Source of the DNA: Planctomycetota bacterium
GTDB lineage: Bacteria > Planctomycetota > Phycisphaerae > Phycisphaerales > UBA1924
Direction: 5' to 3'
Length of the DNA stretch: 64,000 bases
NCBI GenBank assembly: GCA_030950285.1
Contig: JAUZRR010000002.1
Location: 113,827-177,826 of the forward strand
Shown here piece after piece: positions 57,601 through 64,000 of the stretch; the stretch's first letter is position 1; every line of letters begins with the position of its first letter. A program made the translations under genes and the position numbers. The notes under the pieces were generated by a model, which worked only from the letters and a program-made list of their open reading frames with translations, was not told where the DNA came from and made no database searches.

Positions 57601-59307
57601 GTAGCTCTGGTGCGGAAAGCTGAGCTGATTGTTGGTCAAGGTCAGGAGACCGACGGCGCAGCAGGCATTCGTCGCGGTTGGGATGTCGCCCAGACGGCGT
57701 TCCGGCATGGTCAAATGTCCGGTCGACTCCATGTGCTCTCGAACTCGGGTTAGTACTGAATGAACCTCGCCATCCGAAACACCGTGCTCGCGTGTCACCT
57801 CCTGTCGTAGCGCTTTGAGTAGCTCACGCAGCAGTTGCGCGTGGGAGGTCAGCTCTTTCTGGATCGAGCCAGTTCGTGCGAGCCGATACCACGCGGCGAG
57901 CGCGCTTGGTTTGAGCAGGAGTCGCCTCAATGGGGCGGGCAACGCGTCGTAGTCAACACTGAACTGTTCGAGCACCGGCTTGATCGCGTTCGCATCAAGC
58001 ATGTCGAGAGGCACGCTGTGCGTTCGACATGAATCAGCGTGTTCGAGTCGTTCCTTCCACCCCGCGATTTGCGGATCATGCTCGAGATCGAACGTGCGAC
58101 ACGCGACGATGAGGATCGTGTCTGGATCTGAAAGTGCAGATCGCATGAGTCGGGTGCAAGCATCCCAGGTCGCTGCTGAGCCTGAGGTTGTGAGCCGGAG
58201 AGCGTCGAGTTGATCGAGAAGAAGGACGGCCCTGCTCTGGCCAGAAACCGCACGGAGCGCGGCGTCCGGGGTCGCGTCCAAGCCGAGGCCGCGTCCGTAC
58301 TCGTCCATCGGACCGGATGGTGGATTGGCGCTCAGGGAGAGAGGTAATACGTTGATGCCGTGGCCTTGGAGCTCCTTGGTGAGATGAAACAACAAGCCGC
58401 TCTTGCCCGAACCGGCTCCGCCGTGCACAAACACCACCCGGGGTGGTGAATCGCTTGTGGCGAGTTCGACTATTCGCTCAAGCTCAGGCCGAGGAATCCA
58501 TTGATTTGCTATTAGCAGGTCGCTCAGTCGATTACAAAAATCGTTGCGAAGCTGCCGCACTGCGCTGGGTAGAGACGGGTCGCGGGCGAGATCACGTGGC
58601 TTGATTCCATCCGTGGCGAGGTGTTCGAGCAGTGCTTGAGAGTTGATATCCCGGCCAAGGTATTCATCCAGCAACGCCATGAGGTGGTCGGCCGTGCGCT
58701 TCGGAGATCCGGTGAGCGCAAGCTGAACAAGTCGAAGAAACTTGTCCTCTCCGAACCATCCGCGGTCAAGGGTGATAAACTGCATGCCACGAAGACGCTC
58801 GATGGCGATACCGATGTCGGAGTGTGAAGTTGGATCGAGTCTCCACTTTGAGAGCAACTCGTCGAACGCTCGCTTACGACCCTTTTCTCTATGCACGCGA
58901 TTCTGGACGAAGTCGATCGGCGGATCTGCACTCCGACAAAGCTGATCGCAGATGTCTTTGAGGTGCGGCACGAAATCGGCAGAGACAAATCTGAAGTGGT
59001 GTGAGTCGCCTCGAGAGCGAATGTCTGCCGCCGCTCGGAGGACTCCGCCGCGATCGAGATCAGCGACGGTCCACTTCCCAGCCGACCCATTCTGGCGGCG
59101 TAGTTGAAAATGCTCCGTGGAGCCATTAGCCCGTTCGATTTCGATGTCTGCGCCGTCACGATCACCGGAGGCGGGTTCCCACCGGAGCCGGATCAACCTC
59201 CCCGCCACAAGGTCTATGAGCAACTCGGCGGCAAATCGTCGCTCATACATCGTCCCGAGCTTTGCTGCAATCCCGCCTGGTTCCGCCGACACGTCAGTGC
59301 CCTCCAT
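54697..59307 (-). CDS. Nuclease-STAND NTPase-HEAT repeat protein, probable antiphage defence (Avs-like)
   Basis: 1536 residues from ATG 59307, with weak ribosome site. Residues 10-90 resemble a PD-(D/E)XK/Mrr or DUF4297-type nuclease: GGIAAKLGTMYERRFAAELL (Glu22), GADIEIERANGSTEHFQLRR (Asp54 and the Q-x-R end in place of E-x-K). Residues 290-410 are a STAND/AAA ATPase: VVFVHGGAGSGKSGLL (Walker A 296-303), RAVLLLDQLDALRL (Walker B 362-370), ILIVACRTFDLEHD (sensor). A helical region follows, then HEAT-like repeats to the end (HPAVRVAAARAAFSVYTV; EAVRSAACDVFRND). The plan, N-terminal effector, NTPase, C-terminal repeat sensor, is that of Avs proteins, which recognise phage terminase or portal. 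It ends 65 nt from the terminase gene, facing it. Confidence 0.82.
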   Translation of the reverse strand: MEGTDVSAEPGGIAAKLGTMYERRFAAELLIDLVAGRLIRLRWEPASGDRDGADIEIERANGSTEHFQLRRQNGSAGKWTVADLDRGGVLRAAADIRSRGDSHHFRFVSADFVPHLKDICDQLCRSADPPIDFVQNRVHREKGRKRAFDELLSKWRLDPTSHSDIGIAIERLRGMQFITLDRGWFGEDKFLRLVQLALTGSPKRTADHLMALLDEYLGRDINSQALLEHLATDGIKPRDLARDPSLPSAVRQLRNDFCNRLSDLLIANQWIPRPELERIVELATSDSPPRVVFVHGGAGSGKSGLLFHLTKELQGHGINVLPLSLSANPPSGPMDEYGRGLGLDATPDAALRAVSGQSRAVLLLDQLDALRLTTSGSAATWDACTRLMRSALSDPDTILIVACRTFDLEHDPQIAGWKERLEHADSCRTHSVPLDMLDANAIKPVLEQFSVDYDALPAPLRRLLLKPSALAAWYRLARTGSIQKELTSHAQLLRELLKALRQEVTREHGVSDGEVHSVLTRVREHMESTGHLTMPERRLGDIPTATNACCAVGLLTLTNNQLSFPHQSYLDHLVASAALDAAGSTAADIVAWVRSDQSLLMRDRLRQLLFLVREEDSAFAARTMEMLLLDPDVRFHLKQLVLGVLGHAHRICTEEVALVARLAEMDEWADHLRGAVLWRSVSWFDALNEAGVWQNLLASTDPEHRTAWHRTALSVIEHRPAETDHLLQPVFGSANATDLLGQILPHDPSLDSPRLAAVREQEVAAGRWAFPDIYLDRVAEKHPDRAIRLVAASIRGVIRKGLKSFDTNERIEGIREQSFEKQVLDAARTSGMTAYDAFSHLLRVIERLTTVAKSETNGTLDYRQSSTLSDIIKVLSTLTAHCVAGLGEHQSGEFQRILTSRTLDNSPTLTAAVAEGLAMAPAAVADAALMWLLDRPERLQVEDESRPYPKLLSLDIISQHAEYCSSQTLSKLEASLLAHSPRSELELYKWLRKQYPEELARGNPVGKQQHALLAAIPEATRSSAVQERLNSLEARFEKLQAIDSGHRSTGGWVRSPIPDDKLGHVSDRQWVTITQGRWNSSRWRQLDTDTVAESSTRQFASAFGQQAKVDPARFVQLMLRLPTSTPTEYLEELVHAFRDQATDISPCRQQDLDAVLALVIDNGDATVLRSACGMLQSHPTLDWGDEAWDLIISCAHHEDPLPEPALTDHVDDDSVLGGLETASLNCVRGNAALALAALSWKNSPRTRRALPMIEALATDPHPAVRVAAARAAFSVYTVDKDEGLRLFRCTCAHDDERILAASGVNQLLRYARWDFPGTLEDVFRRIARSSIPKVSKQGASWVAAEFHQRDGACRDTYLHCLAGDEHQRLGVASTLCELVLDELVNSVTVSEKLRIVFDDPSEAVRSAACDVFRNDDVLSSPVGPALATAYVASASFLEHPERLIISLANDGVDLAPYREIVLGIADRFAVELAAETRSIQNRLGRAGADVAKLLLRLYDSARKHSLPELAEHCLDRWDTLLRQRVGAAESHLETYV

Positions 59308-59382
59308 TCCGAGGCAGGAATATGATAGAGGGTCCAGAGCGTTGGGCGGGGGGACAATGATCGACGATCGCGGCGCAGTTGG

Positions 59383-59973
59383 TCAGGATCCAGTGGGATT
59401 GACCATCTGGCGTCTCGCCCACTCTCTCCATTCCTGAGTCTCACCGCGCATCGCGATGTCTTTCAGTCCGGCGAGAACCTCCAGGTCGCCTTTGGCTGCT
59501 TCTGCATCGTGCCTCAGTCGGCACCTTGTCAGCGCTTGTACGGACTGGATATGCCCGGGGTAGACCTCGAGCGCCGAGCGGTACTCGTCGATGGCGTCGT
59601 CGAAGCGGCCGACCCGTTCCAGTGTCATGGCGAGGTTGAGGCGGGGATCGGGGTGTCCCGGCATCAAACGCCGTGCCCACTCGAACTCTTCGGCGGCGGC
59701 GTACATCTCGCTTCTTGAGAGATAGATAACGCCGAGATTGTTGTGCGCGGGGCCGTGGAAGAGATCGGCGGCGAGAGCTTCGCGCAGCAACCGTTCGGCT
59801 TTCTCAGGATTGCTTTGGACCAGCGCAACCGCCTCTTGCGTGAGCCTCTGCGCTTCGAGCGGGTTGCGCGGTGCATCAGCGTTCACCATGTAGGGGCTGC
59901 GCGAGGAACTCGCGCAACCGGTAACGAAGACCGCAGCCCAGATCAAGAGAACGTAGCACGCGGTACGGATCAT
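59383..59973 (-). CDS. TPR lipoprotein, PilF/TadD-like
   Basis: 196 residues from ATG 59973, overlapping the stop of the upstream gene by 4 nt. Lipoprotein signal MIRTACYVLLIWAAVFVTGC with lipobox VTGC, then TPR repeats (PEKAERLLREALAADLFHGP, AAEEFEWARRLMPGHPDPRL, FDDAIDEYRSALEVYPGHIQ). In type II/IV secretion clusters, such proteins act as pilotins that bring the outer-membrane secretin into place. Last gene of the visible operon. Function inferred from context. Confidence 0.82.
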   Translation of the reverse strand: MIRTACYVLLIWAAVFVTGCASSSRSPYMVNADAPRNPLEAQRLTQEAVALVQSNPEKAERLLREALAADLFHGPAHNNLGVIYLSRSEMYAAAEEFEWARRLMPGHPDPRLNLAMTLERVGRFDDAIDEYRSALEVYPGHIQSVQALTRCRLRHDAEAAKGDLEVLAGLKDIAMRGETQEWREWARRQMVNPTGS

Positions 59974-60599
59974 GGTTGCGGGTCCTCTCTGGATGCCGGA
60001 GCGTTCGACAAGGGAACATACACAGCCGAGGCCGAGAGTGTTGCGGTGTAGCTCCCGATCGCGTTACTGCGTCCCCTCGCGGCGAGCAGGTCGATGCTAC
60101 CGATGTTCCAGAGGGTCTGGGTCCGTTGCCAGCGGTCGAGCAGGTTGCCGAGCTCGCTGGTGGTGATCGGGGCGAGGACGACGCGGACGGTCTGCTCCCG
60201 ATGACCCCCACCACCCCCACCACCCCCAACACCCCCACGCCCCCCACGCTCTTCACGCCCATCGAGTGCTCGATCGCCAGCCGGTGTGACCGATTGCACC
60301 CGCACATGGCTGAGTCCGGTTTCGCTGAGCAGGCGGTTGACCCGCTGGAACACGTCCTGGGAAGGCTGTTCGCCGGCGGCGACGGTCTGGGACGTGGCGC
60401 GGAGTGTCAGTACCCGCTCGGCGTCTTGCCGAACGTGCTGGAGCCGCTGCTGTGCGCGTTCTGTGTTCTGGCGTGCCCCGGTCAGGCGGCCGACTCCGAC
60501 CACAACCAGCAGCGCGGCGAAGGCCAGACTCAGGGCGACCGTTATTCGAGAAGCGCGGGGTGGAGTGGGTGTGGTGGGTGTGGTGGGGGTGGGGGTCAT
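59970..60599 (-). CDS. GspM-like type II secretion protein
   Basis: 209 residues, ATG 60599, overlapping both neighbours by 4 nt. One TM near the N-terminus (ITVALSLAFAALLVVVGVGR), then a coiled-coil stretch (ARQNTERAQQRLQHVRQDAE) and a small ferredoxin-like periplasmic domain (TGLSHVRVQSVTPAG, REQTVRVVLAPITTSELGNL, WNIGSIDLLAARG), the layout of GspM/PilO. The middle carries a Gly-rich run coded by CCACC repeats. It would link the inner-membrane platform to GspL. By layout rather than sequence identity. Confidence 0.72.
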   Translation of the reverse strand: MTPTPTTPTTPTPPRASRITVALSLAFAALLVVVGVGRLTGARQNTERAQQRLQHVRQDAERVLTLRATSQTVAAGEQPSQDVFQRVNRLLSETGLSHVRVQSVTPAGDRALDGREERGGRGGVGGGGGGGGHREQTVRVVLAPITTSELGNLLDRWQRTQTLWNIGSIDLLAARGRSNAIGSYTATLSASAVYVPLSNAPASREDPQP

Positions 60600-61501
60600 G
60601 GCTCGGGCTCCATACGGACGCGGACGGTGATGGTGTCGCGTTCGCGCTGGACCGACGGTTGTGTGCCCCGCCAGCCGGGGGGCGGGTGCAGTTCCTGCTC
60701 GAAGACCTCGGCCGAGGCTTCGTCGGGCAGGCGGGCGAGGATCGAGATCGAGGTCGGCGAGACCGAGAGCGACTCGGTGAGGACGTGCAGGGGTTCGCCG
60801 TCGCGCTGCCCGGGCCAGGAACCCAGGAGCGCCGCCAGTGTGCGGGGCGCATCGGGGCGAAGCTTTGTATCAATCGGTTGGCCGCGGGTGCGTTCAAGCC
60901 CGCGGAGCTCTGCGGTCATCCGGGCTGCGGGTGGGAGGGTGCTGGTCGAAGGCGGCAACACCTCGGCATAGATCGCCGACTCGGCGGCAGCGAAGGAGGC
61001 AGCACGCTTCTCGTGCGCCGCGGCCCGCCGAGAGAGCCCGACAAAGAGGAGCCCTGCGCACAACACGATCATGACGCACGCGGTGAGAGTGGTTCGGCGT
61101 CGTGCTGCGCGGACGGGAGCGGGTTCCATCTCGCCGACGAGCAGGTTGAGGCTCGCGGGGTCGGTTGTGCATTCGAGGAACGCGGGGAGTGATACGGGCG
61201 TGAGTGTCGAGGCATCGCGGTAATCCTGCAAGGCGTCGCGGTCCATGCCGCAGGCGAGCCAGCGGCCGTCACCGAGTGGTCGGTACACGGCGTGGATGTC
61301 TTCGATCGGCACGGGCAGGACGGTCTCGAACAGGAACCCGAGCCGTCGTTCTCGCGCGGTGATCGACCGGGGGAGCGGTCCGGTCGGTGTTGGGTCGAGC
61401 ACCTGCCAATAGAACATTGTCGGGGCCAGGGTGATGCGTGTGGTGGTGTGCAGCCCCGTGCTCAATGCAGCCATTATCCCGGTCTTCATTTGGGCGATCA
61501 T
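60596..61501 (-). CDS. GspL/PilN-like inner-membrane platform protein
   Basis: 301 residues, ATG 61501. About 130 cytoplasmic residues, a single TM (TLTACVMIVLCAGLLFVGLS), then a periplasmic part with a short coiled coil and ferredoxin-like fold (HVLTESLSVSPTSISILARL). The order beside a GspM-like and a GspC-like gene matches type II secretion/pilus platforms. The cytoplasmic part has little recognisable actin-like ATPase-fold sequence of GspL, so PilN-like or a fused GspL-N is also possible. Coupled by ATGA overlaps to both neighbours. Confidence 0.7.
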   Translation of the reverse strand: MIAQMKTGIMAALSTGLHTTTRITLAPTMFYWQVLDPTPTGPLPRSITARERRLGFLFETVLPVPIEDIHAVYRPLGDGRWLACGMDRDALQDYRDASTLTPVSLPAFLECTTDPASLNLLVGEMEPAPVRAARRRTTLTACVMIVLCAGLLFVGLSRRAAAHEKRAASFAAAESAIYAEVLPPSTSTLPPAARMTAELRGLERTRGQPIDTKLRPDAPRTLAALLGSWPGQRDGEPLHVLTESLSVSPTSISILARLPDEASAEVFEQELHPPPGWRGTQPSVQRERDTITVRVRMEPEP

Positions 61502-62028
61502 TGGTGCCCCTCCCGATCGTCGTCGCGCAGCGCAATCCTGCTGGTGCGGCCACCGATCTCGAGCGACACGCCCTCGGTATCGACCGCGGCGATGGTGACC
61601 GGGCCGATGTGTTCGCCGGACGCGACCAGGTGCAGCCGGTCGGTGTCGGGGTCGTAGAGCGCAGCCCGCAACACGGGGTTGCCGTGCTCGTCGGTGTCGC
61701 GGGCGATGCCGATGAGCTGGAGTTTGGGTGGGGGGGGAAGAGCGGGGCGGGCTCTGGGGCCTGTGGCGACGGTGGGTGCTTCGGGAGCGGGGTTCCAGAT
61801 CGCGGCGGTGAATGCGCCGATGTCGAAGGGTTCGATGTGTTCTGTCCCGTCATGCGAGACGTCCTTGGTGGGGGGGGTGGGGTCGGCGAGAGGTGTGTCG
61901 ATTAGCGGAGGAGCGGGCAACGGCCAGGCCGACCACGAGAGCACAGCCAGGACGGCAACGCCGCCCACGGTGAAGACCGTGCGCTGCCGCTGGTTCCAGA
62001 GCCGGATGGGGTCACTCGGTGATGGCAA
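61498..62028 (-). CDS. GspC/PilP-like type II secretion protein
   Basis: 176 residues from TTG 62028, within the end of gspK, with GGGAAAGGG upstream. N-terminal TM (VFTVGGVAVLAVLSWSAWPL), a Pro/Thr-rich linker, and a C-terminal HR/PilP-type beta domain (PKLQLIGIARDTDEHGNPVL, RAALYDPDTDRLHLVASGEH, GVSLEIGGRTSRIAL). In GspC this domain binds the secretin GspD. No PDZ domain. Identity rests on layout and gene order. Confidence 0.72.
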   Translation of the reverse strand: MPSPSDPIRLWNQRQRTVFTVGGVAVLAVLSWSAWPLPAPPLIDTPLADPTPPTKDVSHDGTEHIEPFDIGAFTAAIWNPAPEAPTVATGPRARPALPPPPKLQLIGIARDTDEHGNPVLRAALYDPDTDRLHLVASGEHIGPVTIAAVDTEGVSLEIGGRTSRIALRDDDREGHQ

Positions 62029-62905
62029 GGCGTTGCACCCTTTCCCAGTTGCTGCCGGTGTCGGTGTAGATGCACCACCACGGCCGCCGGGTCTTGCCGA
62101 CGGTGATGTCGATCCTGAACGCCCAGGCGGTGCTCATCGCGACGGGCACGGGCAGGTCGCTCTGTTGTTGCGGCGCGGTCATCGCGCCGGGTGAAGTGAC
62201 ACGGCCCGCGGCTCGTGCCTCGATGACCGCATCAATCCCACCACCCTTACTCATCCCTCGAGCCGCGTAGACCGCTCGCACCAGCGCGAGAGGAGCGGTG
62301 TTGATGTTGACCACAGCAGGACGGTTCGCACGCGGCGGGTTGTGGGTGGCGAGCAACGCACCGAGCGCGGGGGTCGCGGTGTGCTCGCGGGTGGGATAGA
62401 CCGTGGCGTCTTTCAGCCGTGATGCAGCGAGCAGGTCGAGGCCCGGCGACTGTTCCCACGCGGTCTGGGTTTCTGCAAGCAGATCGAACGCGGCCGGGGG
62501 CAGCAACGCGGCCATGGTGCTGTGAACCGAGTTCTGGCCGACCATGCCGCACTGGTCGAACGCTGTGATGGTGATCCGGCACGCCAGATCATCGAGAATG
62601 AACTCGTCGTCCACAACCGTAAACCGAGGCGAAGTCGCGTCGATCGGCAGGGTTGCCCGGCCGGCGTGGCGGTGGAGCCAGTCGAGGATCGGATCATCTA
62701 CTGCGTGGAGCAGGTCGTCGATGCGCAACTCCTCGCTGATGGTCTCGGCGTGGAGTCGACCGGCCAGCGCGACACGCGCAAGGCCGGTCGCGGCGGTCAC
62801 CGCGAGCACCAGTGTCGCCAGCACCAGGAGCAGGGCGATGCCGCGGGATTGGGATTTGCGGTGTTGAGGCCGGTGGGGGTGGGGGTGGGGTTTGGCGCGG
62901 CTCAC
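62012..62905 (-). CDS. gspK: Minor pseudopilin GspK
   Basis: 297 residues from GTG 62905 (GTGA overlap with gspJ; GGGAGGAG 6 nt upstream). Prepilin-type start SQSRGIALLLVLATLVLAVT, a positively charged leader followed by Gly and a hydrophobic helix. VNINTAPLALVRAVYAARGM is the helix-hairpin-like segment typical of GspK (PulK), and the protein ends after a calcium-binding-like large domain. GspK caps the pseudopilus tip with GspI and GspJ. Gene order I-J-K is canonical. Confidence 0.87.
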   Translation of the reverse strand: MSRAKPHPHPHRPQHRKSQSRGIALLLVLATLVLAVTAATGLARVALAGRLHAETISEELRIDDLLHAVDDPILDWLHRHAGRATLPIDATSPRFTVVDDEFILDDLACRITITAFDQCGMVGQNSVHSTMAALLPPAAFDLLAETQTAWEQSPGLDLLAASRLKDATVYPTREHTATPALGALLATHNPPRANRPAVVNINTAPLALVRAVYAARGMSKGGGIDAVIEARAAGRVTSPGAMTAPQQQSDLPVPVAMSTAWAFRIDITVGKTRRPWWCIYTDTGSNWERVQRLAITE

Positions 62906-63444
62906 CGGATCTCCTCCCGGCGGAGTTGCCACGATCGCGCGACGCTCGCGCCCCGCACGGAGACAAGCCGGACCGTGACGAGCACTGAGCGTTGTTCGAG
63001 CTCGGTTGTCACGATGTCCATGGAACGAAGCCCGCCGAGCAGGAGGCGTTCCGCGACGACCCGGCTCTCGACATCAAAGAACGTGGCGTGGAGTCGGTCG
63101 TCCCGAACAACGATGTTGACCAGCGGGCAGAGCACAGGGTGCTGCGCACCTTCGCCAACAAAAGGCGTATGGATGTGTCTGGTGCGGAGAGTGAGCGAGC
63201 CGTCCTCGGTGCTGATTCTCCAGCGCTCGCGTCGGCTGCGCGTTGTTGACGAGTCTTCGGTGACGAGCGCTTCGTCGATCCATCCCAGAGCCTGTTCTGC
63301 CGCGACCGACCAAGTGCTGCTGGTGCCGTACTCGGCGAGTGTCCGCGTTGACATGGTGGTCCACGACACCCCCGCAACCATCAACGCCGAGAGCAGCGCG
63401 AGCGCCAGCAGGAGCTCGACCATGGTCATGCCACGCCGTGTCAT
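62902..63444 (-). CDS. Minor pseudopilin, GspJ-like
   Basis: 180 residues from ATG 63444 with GGAGAA 7 nt upstream; longer frames start inside the upstream gene. Prepilin cleavage motif RRGMTMVELLLALALLSALM (Gly then Met, Glu at +5), followed by a beta-rich domain of about 150 residues (RWRISTEDGSLTLRTRHI, LVNIVVRDDRLHATFFDVE). Placed between the I-like and K genes, hence GspJ. Processed by a prepilin peptidase outside this window. Confidence 0.82.
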   Translation of the reverse strand: MTRRGMTMVELLLALALLSALMVAGVSWTTMSTRTLAEYGTSSTWSVAAEQALGWIDEALVTEDSSTTRSRRERWRISTEDGSLTLRTRHIHTPFVGEGAQHPVLCPLVNIVVRDDRLHATFFDVESRVVAERLLLGGLRSMDIVTTELEQRSVLVTVRLVSVRGASVARSWQLRREEIR

Positions 63445-63893
63445 GGCGAGTTCTCCGGCTGGAGTGGGGTGAGTGGGGTGGGGGTGGTGCGTGGGGTGGG
63501 GGTGGTGGGGGGATTCGGGAGTCGTGCCCACCGGGCGATCTCGACGCCGTCGGTCTCGAAGACGATCCACGCGTGGCTGGACCGGAGTGACTTGCCATCT
63601 GCTGTGGATTGTGCTCGAACAGTCGCGTGGGCGGCGTAGGTTCGATCGCCGAGTTCCCATTGCACCGGCAGGCCGGTGGGTTGGTCGAGCAGCTGGCGAA
63701 CCAGCCGTGGCCGCTGGGTGAGCAGCTCATCCACCGCGTTTGACATCTCCCGATGGTGTTCCCTGTCTGTGGATACGTGGGCCGCGTCGAGGTCTCGCCG
63801 TGCGCTGACCAGGAGCGGCACACACGCCGCCACGACCAACGCGAGGAGCGCCGTCGCGGCCACGGTCTCGACGAGAGTGAGCGCGCGGGTCAT
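63441..63893 (-). CDS. Minor pseudopilin, GspI-like
   Basis: 150 residues from ATG 63893. Prepilin N-terminus MTRALTLVETVAATALLALV (hydrophobic helix with Glu at +5 relative to the cleavage site), a short beta domain (VQWELGDRTYAAHATVRAQS, SSHAWIVFETDGVEIARWAR), and a Pro/Thr-rich C-terminal tail coded by GGGGT repeats. Start and stop both overlap neighbours by 4 nt. The cleavage Gly is replaced by Ala (RA-LTLVE), unusual but tolerated in some pseudopilins. Confidence 0.78.
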   Translation of the reverse strand: MTRALTLVETVAATALLALVVAACVPLLVSARRDLDAAHVSTDREHHREMSNAVDELLTQRPRLVRQLLDQPTGLPVQWELGDRTYAAHATVRAQSTADGKSLRSSHAWIVFETDGVEIARWARLPNPPTTPTPRTTPTPLTPLQPENSP

Positions 63894-64000
63894 GGCGTTA
63901 TCTCGCTGGCAGTGGTTGTGGAGCCGGTCAGACCGGCGACGAGCGTGCGGGTTGACCGTTCGCCGGAGTGGACGGTGAAGATGTAGTCGGGGCTGCGCCC
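63890..64000 (-). CDS. Partial pseudopilin gene, probably GspH (C-terminus only)
   Basis: Only the last 36 codons lie in the window: the minus strand reads GRSPDYIFTVHSGERSTRTL, then a Thr-rich end and TGA at 63890-63892, overlapping the next ATG. The position before the GspI-like gene suits GspH. Too short for certainty. Confidence 0.6.
   Translation of the reverse strand, partial: GRSPDYIFTVHSGERSTRTLVAGLTGSTTTASEITP

Larger units (their letters stand above)
46421..59307. mobile_element. Integrated element: integrase, methylase, terminase and STAND defence gene, no virion genes
   Basis: About 13 kb beside tRNA-Arg. Order: tyrosine recombinase, unknown 334-residue protein, HTH protein, winged-helix protein, ParB-methyltransferase, small Nu1-like protein, large terminase (all plus), then a convergent 1536-residue NTPase (minus). 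Portal, protease, capsid and tail genes are missing. The NTPase gene and the 47.8-49.3 kb region look lower in GC than the surrounding core genes. Core type II secretion genes resume at 59383. I found no direct repeat marking attL/attR, so both ends are estimates taken from the first regulatory site and the last foreign gene. Confidence 0.7.

Noticed and set aside
59308..59382. Short matches to tRNA-Arg (GATAGAG, CAGTTGG) as a right attachment site
   Set aside because: Only 7-nt matches, on the other strand and not in the same order; expected by chance.
1..64000. CRISPR arrays and insertion sequences
   Set aside because: No regularly spaced direct repeats of 25-40 nt and no transposase-like gene were seen; the only mobile gene is the tyrosine recombinase.

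Overview
The window is high-GC DNA from a planctomycete, most likely a Phycisphaerae/Phycisphaerales-type organism. The evidence is secreted proteins ending in PEP-CTERM-like tails (VPLPGAA.., APAPGALALLGLGG.. followed by an Arg cluster), a planctomycete N-terminal FESLEARQLLSG signal motif on a CAP-domain protein, a Gram-negative envelope gene set (dTDP-rhamnose synthesis, O-antigen-type polysaccharide genes, type II secretion, LolA-like protein), and frequent GTG/TTG starts behind good Shine-Dalgarno sequences. The organism call is inferred from gene content; no rRNA is present.

Layout. 1-2106: 3' part of a large TPR protein. 2375-5620: four consecutive small secreted proteins with PEP-CTERM-like tails; all carry the layout of an internal Cys-Gln thioester domain, but one has Ser where the Cys should be. 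5738-9125 (minus): rmlA-rmlC-rmlD-rmlB for dTDP-L-rhamnose. 9355-13438: a lipoprotein, a fibro-slime protein, an hpf-ptsN-ptsH regulatory cluster, a DUF502 membrane protein and tRNA-Ile(GAT). 13501-18815: two-component pair, another PEP-CTERM-type protein, dUTPase and a small coiled-coil protein. 18941-30907: a CapD/WbpM-like sugar dehydratase, ruvA, manC, a 107-nt nested inverted repeat, ruvX, a LolA-like protein, a TPR-metallopeptidase, a pseudouridine synthase, a YihY membrane protein, an ACT-domain protein and a lone nuoB. 30968-43141 (minus): an exopolysaccharide/O-antigen cluster (UDP-sugar dehydrogenase, Alg13/Alg14-type transferase with a duplicated Alg14 partner, GT2 and NodZ-like transferases, two methyltransferases, O-antigen polymerase/ligase, acyltransferase, Wzx-type flippase) ending in a large parallel beta-helix protein. 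43483-46182: CAP-domain surface protein.

46282-59307 is the accessory region. Beside tRNA-Arg(CCT) lies an integrated element: a tyrosine recombinase with an unusual active site behind an operator-like cluster of four CGACACC half-sites, an unknown 334-residue protein, an excisionase-like HTH protein, a winged-helix protein, a ParB-methyltransferase fusion, a small Nu1-like protein and a large terminase that carries a second copy of the same Nu1-like domain at its N-terminus. No portal, capsid or tail gene follows. The element ends with a convergent gene for a 1536-residue nuclease-STAND-HEAT protein that looks like an antiphage sensor of the Avs type. This combination (packaging motor, methylase, integrase and defence NTPase without virion genes) is the best candidate here for an undescribed system: a packaging-only satellite or a mobile defence element.

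59383-64000 (minus) returns to core genes: a translationally coupled type II secretion operon (pseudopilins H?, I, J, K, then GspC/L/M-like proteins and a TPR lipoprotein), cut by the window edge.
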